A DNA stretch of 42,955 nt from Leptospiraceae bacterium (lineage in GTDB: Bacteria > Spirochaetota > Leptospiria > Leptospirales > Leptospiraceae): assembly GCA_017996175.1 (NCBI GenBank), contig JAGOHK010000024.1:1-42955 (forward strand). Direction: 5' to 3'. A model generated the notes under the pieces. That model saw nothing but the letters and a program-made list of their open reading frames with translations, did no database searches and was not told where the DNA came from. Both the position numbers and the translations under genes were made by a program. Positions 17,079 to 26,303 of this stretch are shown here, in pieces (position 1 is the stretch's first letter; each line of letters opens with the position of its first letter).

Positions 17079-17840
17079 TTATACATCTAAGTAGTATACC
17101 CGTTTGCCACGGAGACGTACATAATGTTTAACATCTTGGATTGAGTCAGAAAGTGGGATTAGTTTGGTTTGCAATGATATTTTTGTTAAATCTGTTACTA
17201 ACTCCAATTCATCAAATTTATAACATTTATATCCAGTAGTTATTTTTAAAATTAATAGATTACAATATTCTAATTGAAATTCAACTTTTGAGCTTTGCAA
17301 ACTAATATAAGATGGATATATCGGATAACGCTTTTCTTTTATTTTTATAAAGTTTTTTGTAGCGTCTACGTCTTTTAAAACTTTACTAGGATAATTATGA
17401 ACCAAAAAACTCAGTGATTTATAGGTAAATAAATAAAAGCCATTTTGTTCTGTTGGTTTGTTATTTTGCTTCGAGTAAATAAGTTTTTCGGAAATTTTTT
17501 CAATTCGATTTCTGATCGCTTCATTTAAAAACTCAATACTATCTTCCTGTTTAATTTTATTTAAAACTTTAAACATTCTATCAAATTCGATTTTTCGATA
17601 AGCTCGTTTTTCTGCGTTTCGTTTGAGTAACTTATCAAATGTATCCAGTCTAAGTAGAAAATATTCAGAATTATGTTTAAGAGCAAACTCCCTCAATAGG
17701 GCAAATGTCTTTTGGATTTGATTTAGATTTTCTTTTTCCGAATAAATTTTTTTTTCATAATTCTCTATTTCCTCCACTAGCTTATTTTTTAAATCAAAAA
17801 ATTCTCTAGTCTCTTTAGGAATCATGCTTCTATTTCTCAT
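17079..17840 (-). CDS. Hypothetical coiled-coil protein downstream of rodA
   Basis: The 253-residue protein has no signal peptide or TM helix. Residues 15-60 (KNKLVEEIENYEKKIYSEKENL region) predict a coiled coil, residues 65-130 are helical and charged, and the C-terminal half (140-253) appears beta-rich, ending in YVRLRGKRVYYLDV. I do not recognise the family. It begins eight bases after rodA's stop on the same strand and so is probably the last gene of the cell-shape operon, which makes a role in envelope growth or division possible. The first ATG (17838-17840) and a second at residue 6 are both plausible starts; neither has a strong binding site. Confidence 0.72.
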   Translation of the reverse strand: MRNRSMIPKETREFFDLKNKLVEEIENYEKKIYSEKENLNQIQKTFALLREFALKHNSEYFLLRLDTFDKLLKRNAEKRAYRKIEFDRMFKVLNKIKQEDSIEFLNEAIRNRIEKISEKLIYSKQNNKPTEQNGFYLFTYKSLSFLVHNYPSKVLKDVDATKNFIKIKEKRYPIYPSYISLQSSKVEFQLEYCNLLILKITTGYKCYKFDELELVTDLTKISLQTKLIPLSDSIQDVKHYVRLRGKRVYYLDV

Positions 17841-17848
17841 AAAAATTT

Positions 17849-19363
17849 TTAATTCGCGTGTTTCCTTAGTTTAATAGAAAGAATAATTCCAACAGCAACC
17901 ATCGACATGATTAAATGAGAACCACCGTAGCTCATAAAGGATAAGGGTAAGCCTGTAATTGGCATTAGCCCCGTCACAATTCCGATATTGATCGCTATAT
18001 GAAAAAAGATTAAAGCAACAATGCCTGCTGCAAGGAGTGAGCCAAATCTATCTTTACTTTCAAAACTAATCTGCAAACCTCGAAGTGGAATTGCCAGTAA
18101 AAAAAATAACAATAAAACAGACCCTACAAAACCAGTTTGCTCAGCCCATGAGGCAAATATAAAGTCGGTGCTACTTTCAGGAACATGAGGAATTCTGCCT
18201 TCTGTCATCTCACCATGACCAAATCCCTTACCTACAAAACGTCCTGAGCCAATCGCTGGTTTTGATGCCCTCAGTTGATAACCTGCACCTTGTTTAAATT
18301 GATCGGGATTAATAAACGCAGTGAGTCGAATTACTTGATTTTCTCGGAATGGAATTTTTTTAGTAACTACAAATGCAAAGATGAAGCTAATACCGAGTAC
18401 CCCCAAAGGGATATAGTATTTTCTCAGATGTTCCGAACCTCTCGTAATTCTAAGTACAATTAGTATCGTGCTGATGAAAATAAGGCTTCCGCCAAACATA
18501 ATCATAAAACTTTCACTGGAAAAAAGTTTAAATAGAAAACTTGTGTTTTCATCGATTACTTGTTCAACAGCGTCTTGTAAAATTTTAAAATTCTTCGGAT
18601 TTACAAGTCCTGCAGCTTCTCTCGCAGCAATATTTTCCCCGTTTAATACTGGCCAAATTTTTCCTCCCAGTTGGTTTACTATTGAAAGGACTTCCGTTTT
18701 TTCTGTCTTAGCAAGAAGCTCTGTGAGTGGACCCATAAGAGTAAGTCTTGTATACTCCAAATACATTGGGATGCTAAGAGAAATTCCACCCAGTATAATC
18801 AAGGAGCTAATATGCATTATATCCGCTCCACCTAAAAATAACATCGCAAGTAAAATAGGGATAAAGGATACGGCAGTACCAAAGTCAGGCTGCACGATAA
18901 TAAATAGCATTGGAATAATTACTATGATGAAAGGAATAATAAGTACTGTAATACTTCTGATTTCTCTTTCTTTTAAAACAAGATATTGCCCGAGTAAAAT
19001 CACAGTGGATAATTTCGCGAATTCGCTCGTCTGTAAACTAAACGGTCCTAACTTTAACCAAGATCGCGCCCCACGTCCATTTGGTAAATAACCGATTCCC
19101 GGTATCAAAGTGATAATTAATAAAAAAATGGAAAATAAATAAATTGGTAATGCGTAAGAACCGAGTAATTGGTAGTTAACCCGACTCATAAAAAGCATGA
19201 TAAATAAACCTATGACAAAATAAAGTAACTGTTTGTACCATTTTCCTGGTCCATCGGAAATATTTGCTTCTTGAAAATAGAGAGTGAAAATTCCGCAGAG
19301 CACAACAACTACTACTGAAATAATTAAGAAGTAATCAATTTTTTCTAATCTTCTTTCGGACAT
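17849..19363 (-). CDS. rodA: Rod-shape peptidoglycan glycosyltransferase RodA
   Basis: The 504-residue polytopic protein belongs to the SEDS family (FtsW/RodA/SpoVE) that polymerises lipid II in partnership with PBP2. Family landmarks are present: [24 protein letters not shown] (about 95-118), [11 protein letters not shown] with the catalytic-region Asp160, [10 protein letters not shown] (395-404) and [15 protein letters not shown] near the C terminus. It is longer than typical RodA (about 370-400) because of a hydrophilic insertion of roughly 80 residues (about 203-283) between TM segments. Its ATG shares one base with mrdA's stop (TAATG), so PBP2 and RodA are translationally coupled, consistent with 1:1 complex formation. 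The position in the mre cluster supports RodA rather than FtsW. Confidence 0.95.
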   Translation of the reverse strand: MSERRLEKIDYFLIISVVVVVLCGIFTLYFQEANISDGPGKWYKQLLYFVIGLFIMLFMSRVNYQLLGSYALPIYLFSIFLLIITLIPGIGYLPNGRGARSWLKLGPFSLQTSEFAKLSTVILLGQYLVLKEREIRSITVLIIPFIIVIIPMLFIIVQPDFGTAVSFIPILLAMLFLGGADIMHISSLIILGGISLSIPMYLEYTRLTLMGPLTELLAKTEKTEVLSIVNQLGGKIWPVLNGENIAAREAAGLVNPKNFKILQDAVEQVIDENTSFLFKLFSSESFMIMFGGSLIFISTILIVLRITRGSEHLRKYYIPLGVLGISFIFAFVVTKKIPFRENQVIRLTAFINPDQFKQGAGYQLRASKPAIGSGRFVGKGFGHGEMTEGRIPHVPESSTDFIFASWAEQTGFVGSVLLLFFLLAIPLRGLQISFESKDRFGSLLAAGIVALIFFHIAINIGIVTGLMPITGLPLSFMSYGGSHLIMSMVAVGIILSIKLRKHAN

Positions 19364-21315
19364 TACTGAATTATCTCCTCAACAGGCATTTCATCTTCCA
19401 TTCGACTACCATCAATTCTATCCGTTCTTTTAAATGTTCCCGGAGGGAAGGCTGCTTTGAATACTTCTTTTGCGATAGGTGCAGCGCCGACCGAACCACC
19501 TACTCCATATTCTACGAAAACAGTGACTAATACTTGTTGTTCTACAGGAGCGTTAAATGGACCGTAGCCGATAAACCACGCATGATTCGATTTAGATAAC
19601 CCGCGTCTTCTAGTTTGTGCAGTTCCTGTTTTTCCTGCAATCTCAGGTAAGTCAGGTAAATTTAAAATACGAGAGGCAGTCCCTGTTTTCACAACTGCTC
19701 TTAAGCCTTGTTTGAGAGCTTCGAGTGTTGAACTCTTGAGAGGAATATCTCTGAGCATCTTCCCGTTATTTTTAAATACAATCGAATTATCAATTGGGTT
19801 ACGAATTTCCGAAACTAAAAATGGTTGAAATATCTTTCCATTATTAAGTAAAGCCATGTAAAATAAAGTCATACCGATTGGTGTAGAAGAAATAAATCCC
19901 TGTCCAATCGACAAATTCACAGTATCCCCCGCAAACCATTTAGTTCCATAAGATCTTTTTTTCCATTCATTGCTTGGAACAAAACCTTCAATTTCACTTG
20001 GCAAATCGATATTACTTTTTTTGTCTAATCCAAATAACTTCGCATAATAAAGAATTGCCTCTGATCCAAGTTTATGTCCTAGATTATAGAAATAAACAGA
20101 GCAGGATTTTTCAATGGCATGGATAAGATCATTTGTCCCATGACCTTTTTTGTCCCAACATTTAAACTCTTGATCTGGAACAATTGCAATCGAAGACTCT
20201 AAAATAAATTTCCCATTACAATGAAAAGTTTGAGAGGGGCTAAAATCAATTTTGTGCTCACTTTCCAACGCGGCAAGTGCAACTAAGGTTTTAAAAGTGG
20301 ATGCAGGCGGAAATTTAGACTGAAGTGCAATATCTAAAAAACCACCGTTTTTCTTAACTCGATTAAAATGCTGCAACTTTAATTGTTTATTTTTTCCAGA
20401 TAAAAGATTTGGATCAAAACTAGGATTAGAGGTTAACGCAAGTATTTCTCCTGTAGCCGGTTTTATTGCAATAACTGTCCCTCTATAATTTTTTAGGGCA
20501 TTGTAGGCGGCAAATTGTATTTTTTTATCAATTGTTAGGACTAGATGATTTCCCATTTTTGCATGTTCAATAATTCTCTCTTCTTCAATATTTCCATCTG
20601 AATTTCTTTTCTGATAACGAAATCCGTCAGTACCACGAAGATAAGAATCGTATTGAATTTCAAGTCCACCTTTTCCTACTAGTTGATAGGATTTAATTTC
20701 TCGATTTGTTAAATCTTTTAGATTGGGTAATCCCACGTAGCCGGAAACATGAGCCAATGCAGGTCCCATGATATAATTTCTTTTCGGAGAAGGAACTAGT
20801 AATACAAATCGGGAAATATTGTCGAAAACCGAAATACGTTCATGTTGCTCTGGAGAAATTCCTTGGAGCAAGACTATTGGATTTTTTGATCTAACTTTTT
20901 TAGTAAATTTAGGCTCTTTAATTTCATCCGCATAATAAGCCTCTGGAATCGAAAGAGTGCGGTAAAAGGCTAACATGAAGTCTTTTATTTTTTCGGGGTT
21001 ATTCTTGAGTAGCCCCGAATTTACTATCACATCTAAGGAGGCAGAATTTGAAATTAAAAGATGTTGGGTTGACATCTCTGGATTTAGAAAATTTCTATCA
21101 TATACCTGTCCACGCGCAGCAGGTAGAGACTCGCTTCTTCTTACAAATCTTTCTGCTTTGAGTGAATTTTCTGCACCATTTAAAATTTGCAAATTAAATA
21201 ACTGTAAAATAAAAGCAGTCAGGGTTAAAACGATGAGCGCCGTAAAAAAATACAATCGATTCTTAAAACTTTGCTCTAATTTAAACTCAGTAGATGATGT
21301 CGTATTTCTTGACAC
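19363..21315 (-). CDS. mrdA: Penicillin-binding protein 2 (elongation transpeptidase)
   Basis: The 650-residue class B PBP has a short cytoplasmic tail, TM helix at about 22-43, a pedestal domain with [11 protein letters not shown] (65-75), and a transpeptidase domain. The active-site motifs are S339-T-F-K342 (SxxK), S404-C-S (in the place of SxN) and K562-T-G (KTGTAQT). PBP2 cross-links lateral-wall peptidoglycan and activates RodA. The gene starts with GTG, overlapping the last base of the mreD stop (TAGTG), and overlaps rodA by one base, so the whole segment is tightly coupled. The C terminus is short and acidic. The assignment follows from the motif set and from its position between mreD and rodA. 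Confidence 0.95.
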   Translation of the reverse strand: MSRNTTSSTEFKLEQSFKNRLYFFTALIVLTLTAFILQLFNLQILNGAENSLKAERFVRRSESLPAARGQVYDRNFLNPEMSTQHLLISNSASLDVIVNSGLLKNNPEKIKDFMLAFYRTLSIPEAYYADEIKEPKFTKKVRSKNPIVLLQGISPEQHERISVFDNISRFVLLVPSPKRNYIMGPALAHVSGYVGLPNLKDLTNREIKSYQLVGKGGLEIQYDSYLRGTDGFRYQKRNSDGNIEEERIIEHAKMGNHLVLTIDKKIQFAAYNALKNYRGTVIAIKPATGEILALTSNPSFDPNLLSGKNKQLKLQHFNRVKKNGGFLDIALQSKFPPASTFKTLVALAALESEHKIDFSPSQTFHCNGKFILESSIAIVPDQEFKCWDKKGHGTNDLIHAIEKSCSVYFYNLGHKLGSEAILYYAKLFGLDKKSNIDLPSEIEGFVPSNEWKKRSYGTKWFAGDTVNLSIGQGFISSTPIGMTLFYMALLNNGKIFQPFLVSEIRNPIDNSIVFKNNGKMLRDIPLKSSTLEALKQGLRAVVKTGTASRILNLPDLPEIAGKTGTAQTRRRGLSKSNHAWFIGYGPFNAPVEQQVLVTVFVEYGVGGSVGAAPIAKEVFKAAFPPGTFKRTDRIDGSRMEDEMPVEEIIQ

Positions 21316-21836
21316 TATCGAATTCCCTCAGACGAAGTAGGCTCTAATTTATAAATCCAAGATAAAGTAAAAAACGTAAGAGGCGCAATTGCTGCATTAT
21401 AAATAGAAGTCGCAAAAAAAGAGTAATTCATGTTAGGATGAAAGAAAAAACTAAATAACATATAGGTTAGACCACGAGTTAAGAGAGTTAACAAAAAAGC
21501 AAATATAGAAATAGAAACAAAATTCTCATTGTAAGAAATTCTTCCGAACTTTCCAAGTAAATAGCCAATAATTGAAAAACTTAAAGAATGTATTCCTATT
21601 TTATAGTATACTTTTCCGCCTAATCCTTCTTCTCCGCCGAGAGCGGCATCTGTCAGTAATCCTCCGATAAATCCGATCCATAATCCACTCATTCCGCCTT
21701 TACGAAGTGCGAAAAAAACTACAAGTAAAATCATAAAATCAGGTTTGATCGCAGTACCAATATCAAAAAGATTCGTACCATTTAAAATATGTGCGAGTAA
21801 AATTCCAATTCCGATTACGATTCTTTCTAAGATCAT
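21315..21836 (-). CDS. mreD: Rod shape-determining protein MreD
   Basis: The 173-residue membrane protein is almost entirely hydrophobic with about five or six TM helices. The loop [22 protein letters not shown] (residues 46-67) is the typical conserved part of MreD. MreD is a core inner-membrane member of the elongasome, binding MreC and RodA/PBP2. It overlaps mreC by four bases (ATGA) and mrdA by one. MreD sequences diverge fast, so the name rests on hydropathy, size, the glycine-rich loop and the invariable order mreB-mreC-mreD-mrdA-rodA. Confidence 0.9.
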   Translation of the reverse strand: MILERIVIGIGILLAHILNGTNLFDIGTAIKPDFMILLVVFFALRKGGMSGLWIGFIGGLLTDAALGGEEGLGGKVYYKIGIHSLSFSIIGYLLGKFGRISYNENFVSISIFAFLLTLLTRGLTYMLFSFFFHPNMNYSFFATSIYNAAIAPLTFFTLSWIYKLEPTSSEGIR

Positions 21837-23035
21837 GGACTTGGCTCCTCTAATTTTCGTAACATTTCATCTTCTTCAGTTTCGACAGACAATTTCTTTT
21901 TTTCTTTTGGAACAACTGGAACTGGTGGAGTAACTGTTTTAGCCTCTACTTTATTAGGTGCAGGATTTGGAAGTGGTGAAGGAGCTGGCTTTTTTTCTTT
22001 CGGGAGAGTTTGGTCTTTGTTCTCTAAAATTTCTCCTGGAAAATTTAATTCACCAAAGTAAGGATTTTCAATTGAAATACTTTTTTCTTCAGGCCAATCT
22101 TCTACCCATTTGTCAGGAATTTTTTTAATAATAGAAACATACTGTAGCTCTTCAAATTTTATGTATGGTTTTACGTAAGCAGTTTTAAATGCGCCGGATC
22201 GCTGACCTTCTTCCACAATGATTCCGACAGGAATGTTAGCAGGAAATACTCCGCCGCCAGACGAGGAGTAAATTGTTTTTCCTAGATTTCCAAATGATTC
22301 AATAAAGCTAGTTTCATTTGTTGGAAGACTCGGTCCAATTTGTTTTCCAGTAATGAGTTTGGGATCAACAATAATTCCATTGTCAATGTAATTTAGAACA
22401 GCTTCCATACTACGTCCAGAATTTCCAGAGAGCGTCGCCCAGAAATTAGTTTTAGGAATTTGAACACCCATTGTAAAATTAGAATTTATAATGGGCTGAA
22501 TTACGCTTGAACCACCAGTAACAGCAATGACTTTACCAACTAACGCTTGGATTACTTGTCCATTTGACTCATCTAACGCACGCCCTATTACGGGCATATA
22601 AGGACGAATCCCTGCATCTTTACCTTTATTTACGATAATAGTGCGGTAAATAGAGTTTAGTCGCACGGATAGAACTTCTGCTTTAATGTAAGGATAATCT
22701 ACTTTAGGCGAAAATCCTAATTCTTTTCTAAGTAAATCATTTTCAGCTCGTAATGTGCTAATATCTTGCGGCAAAACCTTGTATTCTTCAACAAGCTTTG
22801 CGTAGGAATCTCTTTCTTTACGAATGGATTCATAAGATTCTAATTTGTTATAGATACTTTTAAAGAAACTTCCAAAGGAATCAATAGAAGAGGAAACAGC
22901 ATTACTCACTCTTTGGGTGCTAGCAACCCCACGAACTACAAGGTTGCCATTCCAAACTAAAGAAGAAATTGAAAATAGGACACAAAATAGGACAGAAATA
23001 AATTCTCTGAGTTGACTAAATCTATCCCATAGCAT
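21833..23035 (-). CDS. mreC: Rod shape-determining protein MreC
   Basis: The 400-residue protein has an N-terminal TM helix (about 10-30), a periplasmic coiled coil (about 50-95, [20 protein letters not shown]) and the twin beta-barrel MreC core (about 100-305) with the recognisable [17 protein letters not shown] and [14 protein letters not shown] segments. The final 70 residues form a Pro/Lys/Glu-rich tail ([22 protein letters not shown]), longer than in enterobacterial MreC and likely unstructured. MreC scaffolds the elongasome by activating PBP2. It starts 12 bases after mreB's stop. There is no strong Shine-Dalgarno sequence before the ATG. Confidence 0.94.
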   Translation of the reverse strand: MLWDRFSQLREFISVLFCVLFSISSLVWNGNLVVRGVASTQRVSNAVSSSIDSFGSFFKSIYNKLESYESIRKERDSYAKLVEEYKVLPQDISTLRAENDLLRKELGFSPKVDYPYIKAEVLSVRLNSIYRTIIVNKGKDAGIRPYMPVIGRALDESNGQVIQALVGKVIAVTGGSSVIQPIINSNFTMGVQIPKTNFWATLSGNSGRSMEAVLNYIDNGIIVDPKLITGKQIGPSLPTNETSFIESFGNLGKTIYSSSGGGVFPANIPVGIIVEEGQRSGAFKTAYVKPYIKFEELQYVSIIKKIPDKWVEDWPEEKSISIENPYFGELNFPGEILENKDQTLPKEKKPAPSPLPNPAPNKVEAKTVTPPVPVVPKEKKKLSVETEEDEMLRKLEEPSP

Positions 23036-23047
23036 ATTGGAATAATC

Positions 23048-24070
23048 TTATTTAACTCCACGTTTGATGTATTTTAATTCGTCTAGGTATTTTCCTGTTC
23101 CAAGCACAACACAGGTCAATGGATTTTCTGCACGGAATACAGGGACACCTGTTTCTCTAGAAATAAAATACTCTAATCCACGAAGTAAACATCCGCCGCC
23201 GGTTAAAATAATTCCACGCTCTACAATATCAGCCGAAAGTTCAGGTGGAGTTTTTTCTAAAACACGTTTGACTCCGTCCAAAATTTGGTCTGTTGGCTCT
23301 TTAAGTGCCTTACGGATTTCATTGCTATCAAGTTCTAATGTTCTAGGTAGACCAGAAATAGCATCTCTACCTTTTACTTCCATGGTATCGGTTCGCTTAT
23401 CCATATAAGCATTTCCGATAGTAAGTTTAATATCTTCCGCAGTTCTGTCCCCGATTACAAGGTTGTATTGGTTACGTAAATGTTTAATAATAGCTTCATC
23501 GAATTCGTCTCCTCCTGTGCGGATGGACTCAGCGATCACCATTCCGCCAAGAGAGATGACAGCGATTTCAGTGGTACCACCACCTATATCGACGATCATA
23601 TTTCCAGCAGGTTCGTGGATTGGGACATTTGCCCCGATGGCAGCAGCAAGGGCTTCTTCGATTAGAAAAATTTCACGTGCACCGGCTTGTTCAGCAGATT
23701 CTCTCACGGCACGTCTTTCTACCTCAGTAATTCCAGACGGAACACCGATTACGATACGAGGTTTTACAAAGGTTGTTCTGTTATGGACTTTGGCTATAAA
23801 ATAACGAATCATCTTTTCGACAGTTTCGAAATCGGCAATAACTCCGTCTTTCATCGGTCGAATAGCGACTATATCACCCGGAGTTCTACCAAGCATACGT
23901 TTTGCCTCTTGCCCTACGGCTAAAACCTTACCTGTTGATGCCTGAACCGCTACGACGCTGGGCTCTGATAGAACAATGCCCTGTCCTTTGACATGTACAA
24001 GCGTGTTCGCAGTACCTAGGTCGATACCCATGTCATTTGAAAATAGAGCATATAAATTATCAAAAATCAT
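23048..24070 (-). CDS. mreB: Actin-like rod shape-determining protein MreB
   Basis: The 340-residue protein has the standard MreB length. ATPase landmarks are intact: phosphate 1 DLGTANTLV (17-25), phosphate 2 [13 protein letters not shown] (about 160-172) and adenosine-binding [12 protein letters not shown] (about 290-301). MreB filaments on the inner face of the membrane orient cell-wall synthesis. It is the first gene of the operon reading towards mreC-mreD-mrdA-rodA. GGAGTAAGGGA (24071-24081, minus strand) gives a good ribosome binding site. The 96 bases separating it from the glycosyltransferase gene should contain the operon promoter, but no convincing sigma-70 boxes were found there. 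Confidence 0.97.
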   Translation of the reverse strand: MIFDNLYALFSNDMGIDLGTANTLVHVKGQGIVLSEPSVVAVQASTGKVLAVGQEAKRMLGRTPGDIVAIRPMKDGVIADFETVEKMIRYFIAKVHNRTTFVKPRIVIGVPSGITEVERRAVRESAEQAGAREIFLIEEALAAAIGANVPIHEPAGNMIVDIGGGTTEIAVISLGGMVIAESIRTGGDEFDEAIIKHLRNQYNLVIGDRTAEDIKLTIGNAYMDKRTDTMEVKGRDAISGLPRTLELDSNEIRKALKEPTDQILDGVKRVLEKTPPELSADIVERGIILTGGGCLLRGLEYFISRETGVPVFRAENPLTCVVLGTGKYLDELKYIKRGVK

Positions 24071-24081
24071 TCCCTTACTCC
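24071..24081 (-). promoter_or_regulatory. Ribosome binding site of mreB
   Basis: On the minus strand GGAGTAAGGGA directly precedes the ATG; GGAG lies seven bases upstream of it. Confidence 0.6.
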
Positions 24082-24166
24082 AAGTGTACTCTTAAAATAA
24101 CAAATCCCTGAAATAGAGGTTTTTGACTACAAATTTTAATTTATATGAGAAAAAAGGTTAGATTTT

Positions 24167-25783
24167 TTATTTTTGTACATATAGAACAACTTCTAACTTT
24201 AAATCACTCCCTTTAGGTGTCTCTACCTGTATCAATTTCCGATCAAATCGACTTTCGTTTTTCTTTAGGTATTCGCGGATATAGTCGTTCATCAAATTTT
24301 CATTATAAAATAAGAAAACTTCCTGTTTATGAATGGTTTCTTTATAAAAATCTGCATCAATTTTATAATTTTCTTTGGTAATGCCTAATCGTGCGAGTAA
24401 ACTTATTTTTTCGGTCCCATCAGGATTTCTTTTTTGGACCGCAGAAAGTTCACCGGGAATAAATTCATGTAAGGTTTTTTCAGGAAATTTTTTTCGTAAA
24501 TAAAAATAAGGATCAGGAAATACTTGGAGGTAAATATTGTTTTTGCGCTCGACCTCTTTTTCTATTAAATGAAAAAACTCTTCTGTTTTTTCTGGAGATT
24601 TATAAATGAAATAAAGACTGAATGGTACCCAAATAATTACTACTATATTATACAAAAAACTAAAAACTAAAAACGATTTAAAAATAAATTTTTCTTTTTC
24701 TATGACTGCGGATAACAGAAGAGTAAACGGAACGACAATATGAAATACATACCAAGACTCACTCGATACCAACAAAAATCCGAGAATAGTAAAAAGCCAA
24801 ATAAAGAAGAAGGACTCTGAATTTTTTAGCCATCGGAGTAATCTCCTTTTATCCCACTTTACAAAGGGGGTATTCAAAAATAGTATACCAATTGTTATAA
24901 CAAATAATCCCAATTTAATCATTGGAAATTTATAGACAGAAAAAATAATTTTTATTTTATCCACCCAGGTAAATTTTCCAAGAAGCTCATTCTTTCGTGA
25001 TAGCTGTGCACCAAACTGAACAATGAATAAATCCCAATTTGGAAAAACATAAATTCCCCAAATAAGAATTGGAATTAGACCAGCAAATGCATAAAGGAAA
25101 ATATTTTTAAAACTAAGACTATCTCTTTGGTAAAGCAAAAATAAAACAGGAATCGAATGCACAATTCCAAAGGGATGAGACAAAAAAGAAAGAGAAAGAC
25201 ATATACCAGAGAGAAGGATATCTTTCGTAGTAAGAGTCGTCGTGACTTGCGTAAGGACTTGATTAATCAAGTCCTTACGCAAGTCACGACGGTCATCACG
25301 ATCTACACCCCCACGAACCAAGAAATAAAAAGCCCCAAGTGCAAAAAACAAACAAAGACTTTCCATTCGAGCAGTATGAGAAAATTTCAAAAAAAGAAAA
25401 TCAGTGGCTAATAAGAGTAATACTACAATAATTCTACGAGAAGAAAATTGAAAAAATATACAAATTTTGTAGACTAAGTATATTGAACCTAAGCTTATTA
25501 AAGAACTAAAGAGCCTAGCGGTGATTAACTCTGATGGAAAAATCTGTAGAATCCAAGAAAGAGAAATCATATACAATGGGGGCATCCAAAGTGTATGAGT
25601 ATCCATTCCGGGAATCAATCCATTGAGGACGGATGTGCGCATAATCCCGTTATTCCCTAACTCCCATGATGGATTAAAAAATAAGACCTCGTCCGGCCAG
25701 ATGACTGGAATATTTGTATGAAATAAAATTGAAAAAAAGGAAAATAGAAAAAGAGAAAGAAAAAAAAAGTGCTTATGTTTCAT
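24167..25783 (-). CDS. GT39-type membrane glycosyltransferase with palindrome insertion
   Basis: The 538-residue protein is a GT-C fold transferase. It has a TM helix followed by the Asp31-Glu32 (WPDEVLF) acidic pair of the first outer loop, about ten further TM helices, and a soluble C-terminal domain from about 405. This architecture fits dolichyl-phosphate-mannose/ArnT-like enzymes that move a sugar from a polyprenyl phosphate to lipid A, protein or polysaccharide outside the membrane. Between two TM helices, residues 160-186 form a polar stretch not expected in the family. Residues 165-182 (RRDLRKDLINQVLTQVTT) are encoded by a perfect 54-bp palindrome, see the repeat entry. The frame is kept, so the protein may still work. 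It ends 96 bp upstream of mreB. Confidence 0.85.
   Translation of the reverse strand: MKHKHFFFLSLFLFSFFSILFHTNIPVIWPDEVLFFNPSWELGNNGIMRTSVLNGLIPGMDTHTLWMPPLYMISLSWILQIFPSELITARLFSSLISLGSIYLVYKICIFFQFSSRRIIVVLLLLATDFLFLKFSHTARMESLCLFFALGAFYFLVRGGVDRDDRRDLRKDLINQVLTQVTTTLTTKDILLSGICLSLSFLSHPFGIVHSIPVLFLLYQRDSLSFKNIFLYAFAGLIPILIWGIYVFPNWDLFIVQFGAQLSRKNELLGKFTWVDKIKIIFSVYKFPMIKLGLFVITIGILFLNTPFVKWDKRRLLRWLKNSESFFFIWLFTILGFLLVSSESWYVFHIVVPFTLLLSAVIEKEKFIFKSFLVFSFLYNIVVIIWVPFSLYFIYKSPEKTEEFFHLIEKEVERKNNIYLQVFPDPYFYLRKKFPEKTLHEFIPGELSAVQKRNPDGTEKISLLARLGITKENYKIDADFYKETIHKQEVFLFYNENLMNDYIREYLKKNESRFDRKLIQVETPKGSDLKLEVVLYVQK
25238..25291. repeat. Perfect 54-bp palindrome inside a coding gene
   Basis: The two 27-base arms match at every position, with the centre between 25264 and 25265 (core TTGATTAATCAA). 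The outer end is CGTCGTGACTTGCG. The palindrome is exactly 18 codons and is in phase with the glycosyltransferase gene. Because the centre falls between codons, both strands encode the same peptide RRDLRKDLINQVLTQVTT. It looks like a small in-frame mobile palindromic element of the kind known in Rickettsia (RPE), but that is an inference. Confidence 0.95.
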
Positions 25784-25809
25784 AAATCAGGAATAAGCAC
25801 TTCGGGTGT

Positions 25810-26145
25810 CTACGGAAGAGATGCTATAGCTTCCTCTTCTGTTGCATATACATCAAAAAGATCTAAAAGTTCAACTACATCAAAAACTTTTTTTACTGGA
25901 GGAGTAATATTGCAGAGCTTTAATTTTCTACCTTGTCGGTTAAGTTCGCGTACCATTCCTACAAATATCCTAATGCCAGAAGATGAAATATAAGAAATGG
26001 ATCCCAAGTGTATAATTATATCTCCTTCTCCAGAGAGTACGTCTTTCGCGAGATGAGACTCGACTTCATCAGATTGAGTAATGTCTAATCTTCCTGCAAG
26101 CCTTACTAATACATGCTTTCCTATAGTTTGTGTTTTGATATCCAA
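25810..26145 (-). CDS. STAS-domain anti-sigma factor antagonist (TTG start)
   Basis: The 111-residue protein is a single STAS domain of the SpoIIAA/RsbV type: VRLAGRLDITQSDEVE, IIIHLGSISYISSSGIRIF and KLCNITPPVKKVFDVVELLDLF. Ser55 in ISSSGIRIF aligns with the phospho-Ser of SpoIIAA (the Asp before it is Ser54 here), so regulation by an anti-sigma kinase and a SpoIIE-type phosphatase is plausible. The start is TTG (26143-26145), preceded by AGGAGAA (26151-26157). It is 26 bp upstream of the glycosyltransferase gene on the same strand and may be co-transcribed with it. No kinase gene is nearby. Confidence 0.92.
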   Translation of the reverse strand: MDIKTQTIGKHVLVRLAGRLDITQSDEVESHLAKDVLSGEGDIIIHLGSISYISSSGIRIFVGMVRELNRQGRKLKLCNITPPVKKVFDVVELLDLFDVYATEEEAIASLP

Positions 26146-26150
26146 AGGAT

Positions 26151-26157
26151 TCTCCTG
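26151..26157 (-). promoter_or_regulatory. Ribosome binding site of the STAS gene
   Basis: AGGAGAA on the minus strand lies about seven bases from the TTG start when measured from AGGAG, and supports the unusual initiation codon. Confidence 0.7.
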
Positions 26158-26252
26158 AACAAATAAGTCAAAATTGAGTAAGAAATAGTAAAATTACTTA
26201 ATCAACTCTAAAAATTAATCTTAGTCAATTAGTCTTTTTGCAATAAAATAAT

Positions 26253-26271
26253 TGTCAAGATGTTTTTGACA
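26253..26271. promoter_or_regulatory. Inverted repeat upstream of the STAS gene
   Basis: TGTCAA (26253-26258), seven bases, then TTGACA (26266-26271) form an inverted repeat about 110 bp above the STAS start. On the minus strand the element contains a consensus TTGACA -35 hexamer, so it may be promoter, operator or both. No good -10 box at 16-18 bases was found. Confidence 0.3.
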
Positions 26272-26303
26272 CATGTTTTTAACTGTTAGGTTAATTTTTA
26301 AGC

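Noticed and set aside
23463..23804. Antisense open frames inside mreB (also 18468-19091 in rodA, 41144-41512 in the acyltransferase gene)
   Set aside because: They mirror strongly conserved genes on the opposite strand, lack ribosome binding sites and show no domain-like sequence.
25157..25411. Plus-strand open frame across the palindrome in the glycosyltransferase gene
   Set aside because: It shares the peptide only because the palindrome is symmetric; no start signal or domain is seen, and the minus-strand gene is well supported.
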